Of a DNA stretch of 64,000 nucleotides, positions 1 to 7,519 are shown piece after piece. This DNA is from Streptococcus parasanguinis ATCC 15912. Lineage in GTDB: Bacteria; Bacillota; Bacilli; Lactobacillales; Streptococcaceae. The stretch is taken from the NCBI RefSeq assembly GCF_000164675.2, contig NC_015678.1, positions 2,089,653 through 2,153,652 on the forward strand, given 5' to 3'. The first letter of the stretch is position 1, and each line of letters begins with the position of its first letter. A program made the translations under genes and the position numbers. The notes under the pieces were generated by a model, which made no database searches, was not told where the DNA came from, and was given only the letters and a program-made list of their open reading frames with translations.

Positions 1-1080
1 TATAAGGGCTTTGGAAATGAGACCAATGTCATTGCAGAAAACAAGCCAATGACTATCCTTTTGATGGGGGTTGATACAGGTAGTGGTTCTCGGGAAGATC
101 CTTGGGCCGGAAATAGTGATACCATGATTTTGGTGACTGTCAATCCTCAAACAAAAGAAACAACCATGACAAGCTTGGAAAGAGATATCCTAACCAATAT
201 TACTTCAGATGGCGAAACAGTCCAAGCAAAATTGAATTCAGCTTATGCTCAAGGCGGTGCCAAATTAGCCATTAAGACTATTCAAGATCTTTTGAATATC
301 CATATTGACCGCTATGTCATGATCAATATGAAGGGGTTAGTTCAATTAGTGAATAAGGTTGGTGGCATCACGGTTAACAATCCATTTGACTTCGATATCT
401 CGATCGAGGAAAATGAGCCAGAATATACGGCTAAGATCGCACCAGGACGTCAGGAGATTAATGGGGACCAAGCACTCGTTTATTCACGGATGCGCTACCA
501 AGACCCAGAAGGAGACTACGGACGTCAAAAACGCCAGCGTGAAGTGATCAAAAAGATTGTTGAGAAAGTTTTAAGCCTCAATAGTTTGAGTCATTACAAA
601 GGAATCATTGAGTCTGTTAGTGACAATATGCAAACCAACATTTCACTTGATAGCAACAGTCTTCTTCAATTGTTAGGATATAAAGATGCCCTTTCAACGA
701 TTCATCAGTACCAGCTGAAAGGAGAAGATGCCACCTTAGCAGATGGCGGAAGTTACCAAATTGTGACTTCAAAACATATCTTAAAAATTCAAAATATTAT
801 CCGCAAAGCTTTGGGTATGAAAGAAATAAAAACATTGAAAACCAATGCTTATCTGCTGGATGGGGATGATAGTTTGAAGGAGAACTCTTCTCAAGTTGAT
901 AGCCAAGTTCCAGCATCTGAGGAAGCTCCAGTATACCAAGATTTTTATCAACAACCGGTTGTCCCATCGAGCCAGGATACGGGAGTGGTGACACCTCAAA
1001 GTTCTGTTGCACCAGTGACACCAGTTGCTCCTGCAGCTACAGAGTCGAGCAGTGTGACACCTGCGGTACCTTCAGAATAA
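1..1080 (+). CDS. lytR: LCP (LytR-CpsA-Psr) family cell-wall glycopolymer ligase, 5' partial
   Basis: LCP proteins act at the outer membrane face and transfer phosphate-linked glycopolymers such as teichoic acid or capsule from lipid carriers to peptidoglycan. The frame is open back to base 1, so the gene is cut by the window edge and its cytoplasmic tail and membrane anchor are missing. The LCP core starts at TILLMGVDTG (about base 52), continues with GNSDTMILVTVNP and MTSLERD, and carries the arginine block YSRMRYQDPEGDYGRQ near bases 480-530 that binds the lipid pyrophosphate in this family. The last 80 or so residues are Pro/Ser/Thr-rich and probably disordered. A bidirectional terminator follows directly. 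The exact LCP paralogue (LytR or BrpA type) is inferred mainly from context. Confidence 0.85.
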   Translation, partial: YKGFGNETNVIAENKPMTILLMGVDTGSGSREDPWAGNSDTMILVTVNPQTKETTMTSLERDILTNITSDGETVQAKLNSAYAQGGAKLAIKTIQDLLNIHIDRYVMINMKGLVQLVNKVGGITVNNPFDFDISIEENEPEYTAKIAPGRQEINGDQALVYSRMRYQDPEGDYGRQKRQREVIKKIVEKVLSLNSLSHYKGIIESVSDNMQTNISLDSNSLLQLLGYKDALSTIHQYQLKGEDATLADGGSYQIVTSKHILKIQNIIRKALGMKEIKTLKTNAYLLDGDDSLKENSSQVDSQVPASEEAPVYQDFYQQPVVPSSQDTGVVTPQSSVAPVTPVAPAATESSSVTPAVPSE

Positions 1081-1081
1081 G

Positions 1082-1113
1082 AAAAAAACGATTGAGTCTT
1101 CTCAATCGTTTTT
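1082..1113. terminator. Bidirectional terminator between lytR and the convergent small gene
   Basis: Perfect inverted repeat AAAACGATTGAG / CTCAATCGTTTT around a TCTT loop, A-rich on the left and T-rich on the right. It can end transcription from both converging genes. The stop codon of the minus-strand gene lies inside the hairpin. Confidence 0.85.
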
Positions 1114-1392
1114 ACCTGGTTGCCAGATGTCTTGAATTTCTTTTAGAGAGGCTGTTGCTTGTTGACGAAACAGTTTGGTCTTGTATTGGAAATCCGTTAC
1201 CAATTCTTGAAGATTGGTCTTTTGGTCTTGGATAATATCCAGATTGCGTTGGATTTTTGCTAGGTTATCTTGAATTCCCTTGACCAATTGGCTGGATTCA
1301 GTCACCTCTGTTTTGATTTCTTTGCGGTTTTTTACCAGGTGGTAGCTAATGCTAGCTCCTGTTGCAAACCAAAAGAGATTTTTTAGTTTCAT
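1102..1392 (-). CDS. Small membrane-anchored coiled-coil protein, unknown function
   Basis: A 96-residue protein I cannot assign to a characterised family. Residues 1-20 (MKLKNLFWFATGASISYHLV) form a short hydrophobic N-terminal anchor. Residues about 22-90 are charged, heptad-like and Gln/Lys/Glu-rich (KIQRNLDIIQDQKTNLQELV), predicting a long helix or coiled coil, reminiscent in layout of YtxH/DUF948-type proteins. It starts 12 bases after the HIT gene stop on the same strand, so the two are very likely cotranscribed. The stop lies in the shared terminator. The combination of anchor plus coiled coil suggests a cell-envelope or scaffold role, but this is inference. Confidence 0.7.
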   Translation of the reverse strand: MKLKNLFWFATGASISYHLVKNRKEIKTEVTESSQLVKGIQDNLAKIQRNLDIIQDQKTNLQELVTDFQYKTKLFRQQATASLKEIQDIWQPGKND

Positions 1393-1404
1393 ATGGCCTC
1401 CTTT

Positions 1405-1818
1405 TTAACTGTTTTTGATGGTTTCTGCGAGAACTGCTAGTTGTTCAAAATTAGGCTCGTGTTCAGTAAATGAAATGGCAAGCTCATCTTGATCGGAATA
1501 GCGAGGGATAATGTGGACATGTGTGTGAAAAACGGTTTGTCCAGAAACTTCTTCCATGTTGCTGATGATATTCATTCCCTTAGCTTGGGTAGCTGTTTCT
1601 ACTTTTTTTGCAACTTTAGAGACACGTGCAAATAGTTGAGCTGTGGCGGTTTCGTCCATCTCTAAGAGGTTGCGAGCGTGTTTTTTTGGAACCACTAACG
1701 TATGACCTGGTGTAACCTGAGAGATGTCCAAAAATGCGAGGACTTCCTCGTCCTCATAGACTTTGGAGGAAGGAATGTCGCCAGCTATAATCTTACAAAA
1801 AATACAATCATCAACCAT
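1405..1818 (-). CDS. hit: HIT family nucleotide hydrolase (HinT-like)
   Basis: Histidine-triad protein, a cytoplasmic hydrolase or transferase acting on nucleoside phosphoramidates and related adenylates. Seen: an N-terminal CIFCKI motif typical of bacterial HIT proteins, the ribose-contact region FLDISQVTPGHTLVVPKKH (about 29-47), and the catalytic triad H98-T-H100-V-H102 followed by IIPRY. At 137 residues it is of normal family length. The ATG follows an AGGTG ribosome site. It is divergent from ecsA across a 67-base promoter region containing a minus-strand TGGTATAAT extended -10 near 1862-1870. The physiological substrate is unknown. Confidence 0.92.
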   Translation of the reverse strand: MVDDCIFCKIIAGDIPSSKVYEDEEVLAFLDISQVTPGHTLVVPKKHARNLLEMDETATAQLFARVSKVAKKVETATQAKGMNIISNMEEVSGQTVFHTHVHIIPRYSDQDELAISFTEHEPNFEQLAVLAETIKNS

Positions 1819-1844
1819 AAATACACCTCATTTAGACTAAATTT

Positions 1845-1853
1845 TGTTATAAT
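1845..1853 (+). promoter_or_regulatory. Extended -10 promoter of ecsA
   Basis: TGTTATAAT (TGn plus perfect -10) lies 32 bases before the ecsA ATG. No good -35 is seen at 17 bases, so an extended -10 promoter is likely. A second element, TGGTATAAT on the minus strand at 1862-1870, would serve the hit gene. Confidence 0.6.
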
Positions 1854-1885
1854 ATAAGAACATTATACCAGAAATTGGAGAAAAT

Positions 1886-2617
1886 ATGTTAGAAATCAAC
1901 AAGTTGACAGGGGGCTATGTCAACATCCCTGTCCTGAAAGAGGTGAGTTTTTCAGTTCCGGATGGCCAACTGATTGGTTTGATTGGACTAAATGGAGCTG
2001 GGAAGTCAACCACGATTAATGAAATTATTGGTCTCCTGCATCCTTATGCTGGGGAAGTACGGATTGACGGCCTGAGCCTTCCAGAAGCTCCAACTGACTA
2101 TCGTAAAAAAATCGGCTATATTCCAGAAACCCCTAGTCTATATGAAGAATTAACCTTGAGAGAGCATATCGAGACCGTAGCTATGGCCTATGATTTAGAC
2201 ATGGATCAGGTCATGGGGCGCGTCCAGCCCTTGTTGGAACGATTTCGTTTGGCTGAAAAATTAGATTGGTTCCCGACCCAGTTTTCAAAAGGGATGAAGC
2301 AAAAGGTCATGATTATTTGCGCCTATGCAGTGGATCCAAGTCTTTATATTGTCGATGAACCCTTTTTGGGATTGGATCCTGTTGCGATTGCAGATTTGAT
2401 TCAGTTATTGGCAGATGAGAAAGCAAAAGGAAAATCGATTTTGATGAGTACCCACGTTCTGGATTCGGCTGAAAAGATGTGTGATGGTTTTGTAATCCTC
2501 CATAAGGGTCAGATCCGAGCACAAGGGACCTTAGATGAGTTGCGTTCAACTTTTGGAGATGAGAAAGCAAGTCTAAATGATATCTACATGACCTTGACAG
2601 AAGAGGAAACAGCATGA
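1886..2617 (+). CDS. ecsA: ABC transporter ATPase EcsA
   Basis: ATPase of the EcsAB exporter, a system linked in Bacillus and streptococci to protein secretion, regulated proteolysis and competence; the true cargo is not settled. Visible motifs: Walker A GLNGAGKST (about 34-42), Q-loop region GYIPETPSLYEELT, an ABC signature FSKGMKQK (about 133-140) with Lys-Gly-Met in place of LSGGQ as usual for EcsA, Walker B LYIVDEP (about 154-160) and switch His in STHVLD. At 243 residues it is normal. It overlaps ecsB by 4 bases (ATGA), so translation is coupled to the membrane subunit. Confidence 0.93.
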   Translation: MLEINKLTGGYVNIPVLKEVSFSVPDGQLIGLIGLNGAGKSTTINEIIGLLHPYAGEVRIDGLSLPEAPTDYRKKIGYIPETPSLYEELTLREHIETVAMAYDLDMDQVMGRVQPLLERFRLAEKLDWFPTQFSKGMKQKVMIICAYAVDPSLYIVDEPFLGLDPVAIADLIQLLADEKAKGKSILMSTHVLDSAEKMCDGFVILHKGQIRAQGTLDELRSTFGDEKASLNDIYMTLTEEETA

Positions 2618-3669
2618 AAGAGTTGATGAAAAAACGGCAACAAACGTTTCGAACTCAATGTGTAAAATATAGCCGCTATGTTCTCAATGATCATTTCGTC
2701 CTCTTTATGCTGATTTTCATAGGATTTCTGGCGGTTCAATACAGCCAATTCTTGCAAGATCTACCCAAAGATACAAGCCTGATCCGCTGGAGTCTCTTGA
2801 TTGGTTTGCTCCTCTTGGTTCCGATAGGCTCTATTGCGACCTACTTAGAGAAGCCCGATGCCTTATTCCTTTTAGTAAAGGAAGAGGAAGTGAAACGTTA
2901 TATCAAAGGGCAGGCCAAGAAGTCTTTTGTGTTTTGGTTTTTGATTCAAAGTTTTGTCCTTCTATTATTTGTTCCTCTTCTTCTTGCAACGGGGCTGGAT
3001 AAACTTGCTATTGTAGCTTATATCCTTGTCTTAGGGGTGGCTAAAGGGGCTGTTTTTAGCTGGAAGGAAGCGCGTTTCTACCAGGATGGAAATTTGAATT
3101 GGACCTTAGCCATTGCTCGTGAGAATGCAAGGAAACAATTGATCCTTCGTTTCTTTGCCTTGTTTACAACGGTGAAGGGCATTACCAACAGTGTCAAAAG
3201 AAGAGCTTACTTGGATGGTTTCTTAGGGCTTCTTCCCAAAACACATGGGAATACTTGGATTTACTTATATATGCGCTCTTTCTTACGGAATGGAGATCTT
3301 TTCTCTATGACTCTACGACTCTTAGCTCTTTCCATTCTCGCTATCATCTTTATTCCCCAGCCTCTCGTAGTGATTGCCCTTGTAGCCTTGCTCAATTACT
3401 TGGTTATTTTTCAATTACTGGGACTTTACAGTGCTTTTGATTACCAAGCGTTGACTCTCCTTTTCCCAATGAAAAAGGGCAGTAAAAAGGCAGGGTTGAA
3501 CAAAACGATTCAGCTGGTCATGAGCATGATAACGGTGATAGAAGGGGGGATCGGCCTAGTCTTTATTTCAGATAAAGTCCTGTTGTTGGGCTTATTGGCT
3601 TATACAGTTGCTTTAACCCTGCTTTATCTTCCATTTAAGATGACGCGCTTGGTTGACGAAAATCGTTAA
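2614..3669 (+). CDS. ecsB: ABC transporter membrane subunit EcsB
   Basis: Integral membrane partner of EcsA. The 351-residue protein has several hydrophobic blocks: about residues 28-46, 57-73, 108-125, 129-145, 235-275 and 296-340, arranged in groups with charged loops between, as in EcsB. The ATG overlaps the ecsA stop, supporting a single functional transporter. Its end is close to ccrZ (41 bases from stop to the chosen ccrZ start), so the cluster continues in the same direction. No nucleotide-binding motif is present, as expected. Confidence 0.9.
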   Translation: MKELMKKRQQTFRTQCVKYSRYVLNDHFVLFMLIFIGFLAVQYSQFLQDLPKDTSLIRWSLLIGLLLLVPIGSIATYLEKPDALFLLVKEEEVKRYIKGQAKKSFVFWFLIQSFVLLLFVPLLLATGLDKLAIVAYILVLGVAKGAVFSWKEARFYQDGNLNWTLAIARENARKQLILRFFALFTTVKGITNSVKRRAYLDGFLGLLPKTHGNTWIYLYMRSFLRNGDLFSMTLRLLALSILAIIFIPQPLVVIALVALLNYLVIFQLLGLYSAFDYQALTLLFPMKKGSKKAGLNKTIQLVMSMITVIEGGIGLVFISDKVLLLGLLAYTVALTLLYLPFKMTRLVDENR

Positions 3670-3709
3670 AATTAGTAAAATAGATTGGAAACTTTTTACG
3701 GAGGAAAAG

Positions 3710-4504
3710 ATGGACTCGAATGAAAAAGAGCTGAGCCTCACCCCGATTCCTGGGAAGAGTGGGAAGGCCTACATGGGGACCTACCCAGATGGTGGGCGCG
3801 TTTTTGTAAAAATGAATACGACCCCAATCCTTGCGGGTCTAGCAAAAGAACAGATTGCTCCTCAATTGTTATGGAGTCGCCGCTTGCCGGATGGAAATGT
3901 GATGAGTGCCCAAGAATGGTTGAATGGGGAAATTCTAACTCCAAATGGAATGTCGAAAAAGCAAGTGGTCAATATTTTAACGAGATTGCACCGATCTAGA
4001 CCTTTGATGACCCAATTAAAGAAACTTGGGTATCCTGTGGAATCTCCGTTAGAGTTGCTCAATTCTTGGAGCAACCGTTTGCCAATTGCCCTACGTCAGA
4101 ACCACTATATCCAATCAGTCGTAAAGAATTTACGTAAGACAGTGCCTGCCTTTCGAGAGGATTATGCGACGATCGTCCATGGAGATGTTCGTCATAGCAA
4201 CTGGATTGAGACAGAGAGTGGCTTGATTTATCTAGTCGATTGGGACTCTGTTCGTTTGACAGACCGAATGTTGGATGTGGCGCATATATTGAGTCACTAT
4301 ATCCCAGATTCTAATTGGCGCGATTGGTTAGGCTATTATGGTTACAAATACAATCAAAAAGTATTTGATAAACTCTATTGGTTTGGTCAATACTCTTTCT
4401 TGTGCCAAATTGCTAAATACTATGAAAATAATGATTTAGAAAATGTCAATCGCGAGATCTATGCTCTGCGCAATTTCCGGTTGAAATATGGAAAGGAAAT
4501 ATGA
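3710..4504 (+). CDS. ccrZ: Cell cycle regulator CcrZ (choline/aminoglycoside-kinase-like phosphotransferase)
   Basis: CcrZ couples septum formation to DnaA-driven replication initiation in pneumococcus, and has been reported to use ribose/nucleoside-type substrates. The protein is 264 residues from the ATG at 3710, which is preceded by a GGAGG site at about 3700-3704; an in-frame ATG at 3653 lies within ecsB and lacks a good site. The family catalytic residues are present: HGD motif with H157 ([10 protein letters not shown]), N164, and D177 in LVDWDS. The stop overlaps trmB by ATGA. Neighbouring ecsAB and trmB match the usual streptococcal order. FtsZ-dependent septal localisation is known for the family and not visible here. 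Confidence 0.93.
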   Translation: MDSNEKELSLTPIPGKSGKAYMGTYPDGGRVFVKMNTTPILAGLAKEQIAPQLLWSRRLPDGNVMSAQEWLNGEILTPNGMSKKQVVNILTRLHRSRPLMTQLKKLGYPVESPLELLNSWSNRLPIALRQNHYIQSVVKNLRKTVPAFREDYATIVHGDVRHSNWIETESGLIYLVDWDSVRLTDRMLDVAHILSHYIPDSNWRDWLGYYGYKYNQKVFDKLYWFGQYSFLCQIAKYYENNDLENVNREIYALRNFRLKYGKEI

Positions 4505-5136
4505 GAGTTAGAAATCGCAAAGGAGCGACTGAATTATTAGAAGCGAATCCGCAATATGTGGTCCTAAATCCAGAAGATGCCAAGGGAAAGTGGCAGGAGA
4601 TTTTCGGGAATGATCATCCTATTCATGTCGAAGTGGGTAGCGGAAAAGGGGCCTTTATTACTGGGATGGCCAAGGCCAATCCAGAGATCAACTACATCGG
4701 AATTGATATTCAAAAATCGGTCTTGAGTTATGCCTTAGATAAGGTCTTAGAGGCTGATGTTCCTAACATTAAATTACTTTGGGTAGACGGGGATAGCTTG
4801 ACCAACTATTTTGAAGATGGAGAAATTGATCAACTCTATCTGAATTTTTCAGATCCCTGGCCTAAGAAACGTCATGAGAAGCGTCGTTTGACTTACAAGA
4901 CCTTCCTAGATACCTTCAAGCAAATTCTTCCAGAACATGGTGAGATTCACTTTAAGACAGATAATCGTGGATTGTTTGAATATAGCTTGGTGAGTTTTTC
5001 GCAATACGGTATGATCTTGAAAGGGGTTTGGTTAGACCTTCATGCCAGTGATTTTGAGGGCAATGTCATGACGGAATATGAGAAGAAGTTCTCAAGTAAA
5101 GGCCAGGTCATTTACCGTGTAGAAGCACAGTTTTAG
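4501..5136 (+). CDS. trmB: tRNA (guanine-N7)-methyltransferase TrmB
   Basis: SAM-dependent enzyme making m7G46 in tRNA variable loops. The 211-residue protein has the SAM-binding VEVGSGKG motif (about residues 42-49), the acidic ribose-binding GIDIQKS stretch, and the diagnostic [15 protein letters not shown] block (about 116-130) that contacts tRNA. Length is typical. Its ATG overlaps the ccrZ stop (ATGA), so translational coupling is likely. The rimP operon promoter begins 8 bases after its stop. Confidence 0.96.
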   Translation: MRVRNRKGATELLEANPQYVVLNPEDAKGKWQEIFGNDHPIHVEVGSGKGAFITGMAKANPEINYIGIDIQKSVLSYALDKVLEADVPNIKLLWVDGDSLTNYFEDGEIDQLYLNFSDPWPKKRHEKRRLTYKTFLDTFKQILPEHGEIHFKTDNRGLFEYSLVSFSQYGMILKGVWLDLHASDFEGNVMTEYEKKFSSKGQVIYRVEAQF

Positions 5137-5144
5137 CATATTCC

Positions 5145-5173
5145 TTGCAATCATTGTGGAATCGTGTTATAAT
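5145..5173 (+). promoter_or_regulatory. Promoter of the rimP-nusA-infB operon
   Basis: TTGCAA (5145-5150), 17-base spacer, perfect TATAAT (5168-5173). The first gene starts about 60-70 bases downstream, after a short hairpin leader. Confidence 0.8.
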
Positions 5174-5194
5174 AACTTAAATGAATAGAAAAGG

Positions 5195-5220
5195 AGAGGC
5201 GGGGAAATATCTTCGCCTCT
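5195..5220 (+). promoter_or_regulatory. Leader hairpin just upstream of the rimP ribosome-binding site
   Basis: AGAGGCG / CGCCTCT stem around a 12-base loop, lying 8 bases before the AGGAGG sequence (5229-5234). There is no T-tract, so it is not a terminator. It could affect ribosome access or mRNA stability; the function is inferred. Confidence 0.5.
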
Positions 5221-5233
5221 TATCTATGAGGAG

Positions 5234-5713
5234 GTGGCAACCATCGCAACAATTGTTGACTTAGTAACAGAAGTGATTCAGCCAGCTATAAAGGAACCAT
5301 TTGAATTGGTCGATGTTGAATATGGCAAAATGGGTGGTGACTACGTCTTAAGCATTTTCGTAGACAAACCAGAAGGAATCACACTGAATGATACAGCGGA
5401 TTTGACAGAAATCATTAGCCCGCTATTGGATCAAATCAAACCAGACCCATTTCCAGAACAGTACTTCTTAGAGGTTACTAGTCCTGGCCTGGAGAGACCA
5501 TTGAAAACCAAGGAAGCACTCGAGGGAGCTGTTGGCAAGTACGTCAATATCAGCTTGTACAAGGCTGTTGAAAAGCAAAAGGTCTTTGAGGGGAATTTGG
5601 TAGGTTTTGAAGAGGATGTTTTGACCATTGAGTATATGGATAAAACACGGAAGAAAACAGTGGATATTCCTTATAACCTTGTGTCCAAAGCAAGGTTGGC
5701 TGTAAAATTGTAA
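5234..5713 (+). CDS. rimP: Ribosome maturation factor RimP
   Basis: RimP assists 30S subunit maturation. The protein has the N-terminal domain with [10 protein letters not shown] and [16 protein letters not shown] (about residues 23-52), the family signature [12 protein letters not shown] (about 77-88) and a C-terminal Sm-like SH3 domain. About 159 residues, normal length. The start is uncertain: the GTG at 5234 overlaps the very strong AGGAGG (5229-5234), which cannot serve as its own binding site. Proper spacing would place the start at an in-frame ATC (5243) or ATT (5252). It leads the nusA operon, as in other Firmicutes. Confidence 0.92.
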   Translation: MATIATIVDLVTEVIQPAIKEPFELVDVEYGKMGGDYVLSIFVDKPEGITLNDTADLTEIISPLLDQIKPDPFPEQYFLEVTSPGLERPLKTKEALEGAVGKYVNISLYKAVEKQKVFEGNLVGFEEDVLTIEYMDKTRKKTVDIPYNLVSKARLAVKL

Positions 5714-5757
5714 CAGAATGAAAGAAAGGATGCCTTTATAGAAGAGGCAAGAAAAAC

Positions 5758-6900
5758 ATGAGTAAAGAAATGCTAGAAGCCTTCCGCATTTTGGAAGAAG
5801 ACAAAGGGATCAAAAAAGAAGATATCATTGAAGCAGTCACAGAATCATTGCGTTCAGCTTATCGCCGTCGTTATGGACAATCAGAAAGTGCAGCGATTGA
5901 ATTCAATGAAAAAACTGGAGATTTCCGTGTTTATACGGTTCGTGAAGTGGTGGATGAAGTCTTTGATAGCCGTTTAGAAATCAGCTTGAAGGATGCCTTG
6001 GCCATTAGCTCTGCTTATGAGTTGGGGGACAAGATCAAGTTTGAAGAAGCACCAGCTGAATTTGGTCGCGTAGCAGCTCAATCTGCCAAACAAACGATCA
6101 TGGAAAAAATGCGTAAGCAAACGCGCACCATCACCTATAACACTTATAAAGAACATGAAAATGAAATCATGAGTGGAACGGTGGAGCGCTTTGACAATCG
6201 TTTTATCTATGTCAATCTTGGCTCAATCGAAGCACAATTGTCTAAGCAAGACCAGATTCCAGGAGAAGTGTTCCAATCTCATGATCGAATTGAAGTATTT
6301 GTCTACAAGGTAGAAGATAATCCACGTGGTGTCAATGTCTTTGTTAGCCGGAGCCACCCTGAAATGATCAAACGTTTGATGGAACAAGAAATTCCTGAAG
6401 TATATGATGGAACTGTTGAGATTATGAGTGTAGCTCGTGAAGCTGGAGATCGTACAAAAGTTGCGGTTCGTAGCCATAATCCAAACGTAGATGCGATTGG
6501 GACTATCGTTGGTCGTGGTGGATCGAACATTAAAAAGATTACCAGCAAATTCCACCCAGCTCGATACGATCAAAAATTAGAACGTATGGTTCCGACGGAA
6601 GAAAACATCGATGTCATCGAATGGGTTCCAGATCCAGCTGAATTCATCTATAATGCGATCGCTCCTGCAGAAGTGGACCAAGTTATTTTTGATGATGAAG
6701 ATAGCAAACATGCTCTCGTTGTGGTTCCAGATAATAAACTATCTCTTGCCATCGGTCGTCGTGGTCAAAACGTTCGTTTGGCGGCTCATTTGACTGGTTA
6801 CCGCATCGATATCAAATCTGCTAGTGAGTTTGAAGAAATGGAAGCAGCTCAAGAAACTTTTGAAGACCAAGTAGAAAGTGGCGAAGAGCAAGTCGATTAA
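5758..6900 (+). CDS. nusA: Transcription termination/antitermination factor NusA
   Basis: RNA polymerase-associated elongation factor. The 380-residue product is the short Firmicute form without the C-terminal acidic repeats of E. coli. Domains: N-terminal polymerase-binding domain (about 1-125), S1 domain (about 133-200, GTVERFDNRFIYVNLG), KH1 (about 230-275, GTIVGRGGSNIKKI) and KH2 (about 300-345, SLAIGRRGQNVRLAA). The tail is acidic. It is 44 bases after rimP and 14 before ylxR, in one operon. Confidence 0.97.
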   Translation: MSKEMLEAFRILEEDKGIKKEDIIEAVTESLRSAYRRRYGQSESAAIEFNEKTGDFRVYTVREVVDEVFDSRLEISLKDALAISSAYELGDKIKFEEAPAEFGRVAAQSAKQTIMEKMRKQTRTITYNTYKEHENEIMSGTVERFDNRFIYVNLGSIEAQLSKQDQIPGEVFQSHDRIEVFVYKVEDNPRGVNVFVSRSHPEMIKRLMEQEIPEVYDGTVEIMSVAREAGDRTKVAVRSHNPNVDAIGTIVGRGGSNIKKITSKFHPARYDQKLERMVPTEENIDVIEWVPDPAEFIYNAIAPAEVDQVIFDDEDSKHALVVVPDNKLSLAIGRRGQNVRLAAHLTGYRIDIKSASEFEEMEAAQETFEDQVESGEEQVD

Positions 6901-6914
6901 GAGAGGGAGGGAAA

Positions 6915-7211
6915 ATGGTAAAAACAAGAAAAATCCCTTTAAGAAAATCTGTCGTTTCAAATGAAATTATTGATAAGCGCGATTTGCTCCGCATTGTCAA
7001 AAATAAAGAAGGACAAGTCTTTATCGATCCAACTGGCAAAGCCAATGGTCGAGGTGCTTACATCAAGTTAGACAATGAAGAAGCGGCACTTGCTAAGAAA
7101 AAGAAAGTTTTTAATCGTAGCTTTAATATGGAAGTGGAAGAAGCTTTCTATGATGAATTGATCGCTTATGTAGATCATAAGGTGAAGAGAAGAGAGTTAG
7201 GCCTTGAATAA
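6915..7211 (+). CDS. ylxR: YlxR (DUF448) RNA-binding protein
   Basis: Small conserved protein between nusA and the L7Ae-family gene in nearly all Firmicutes. The B. subtilis homologue binds RNase P RNA and has been renamed RnpM. The 98-residue sequence keeps the basic RDLLRIVKNKEG segment and the diagnostic DPTGKANGRGAYI motif (about 36-48). As in other streptococci it lacks the Cys pair seen in many YlxR proteins. It overlaps ylxQ by 8 bases. rnpB itself is in this window at 43.3 kb, but no direct link is visible in sequence. Confidence 0.9.
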   Translation: MVKTRKIPLRKSVVSNEIIDKRDLLRIVKNKEGQVFIDPTGKANGRGAYIKLDNEEAALAKKKKVFNRSFNMEVEEAFYDELIAYVDHKVKRRELGLE

Positions 7212-7503
7212 GCAAAAGATAAGTAATCTGTTAGGCTTGGCGCAAAGAGCAGGAAAACTCATTTCTGGAGAAGAACTCGTGATCAAAGCCATCCAGGAAG
7301 AAAAAGCAAAATTAGTTTTTCTGGCAAATGATGCAGCTAGTAACCTGACAAAAAAGGTGACAGATAAGGGTCACTATTATGAGGTTCAAGTATCTACCGT
7401 GTTTTCAACACTAGAATTAAGCACTGCAATTGGACGTGCTCGTAAGGTCGTCGCTGTTGTAGATGCTGGATTTTCAAAGAAAATGAGGTCTCTTATGGAA
7501 TAG
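7204..7503 (+). CDS. ylxQ: L7Ae/L30e-family K-turn-binding protein YlxQ
   Basis: Ribosomal L7Ae-like protein, probably binding kink-turn RNA. Motifs: [17 protein letters not shown] (about 6-22) and [17 protein letters not shown] (about 35-51), both characteristic of the family. 99 residues. It begins with TTG at 7204, inside the 3' end of ylxR, so translation is coupled. The downstream gene infB also starts with TTG, 16 bases after its stop. Confidence 0.88.
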   Translation: MNKQKISNLLGLAQRAGKLISGEELVIKAIQEEKAKLVFLANDAASNLTKKVTDKGHYYEVQVSTVFSTLELSTAIGRARKVVAVVDAGFSKKMRSLME

Positions 7504-7519
7504 AAGAGGAGGACAGCAA

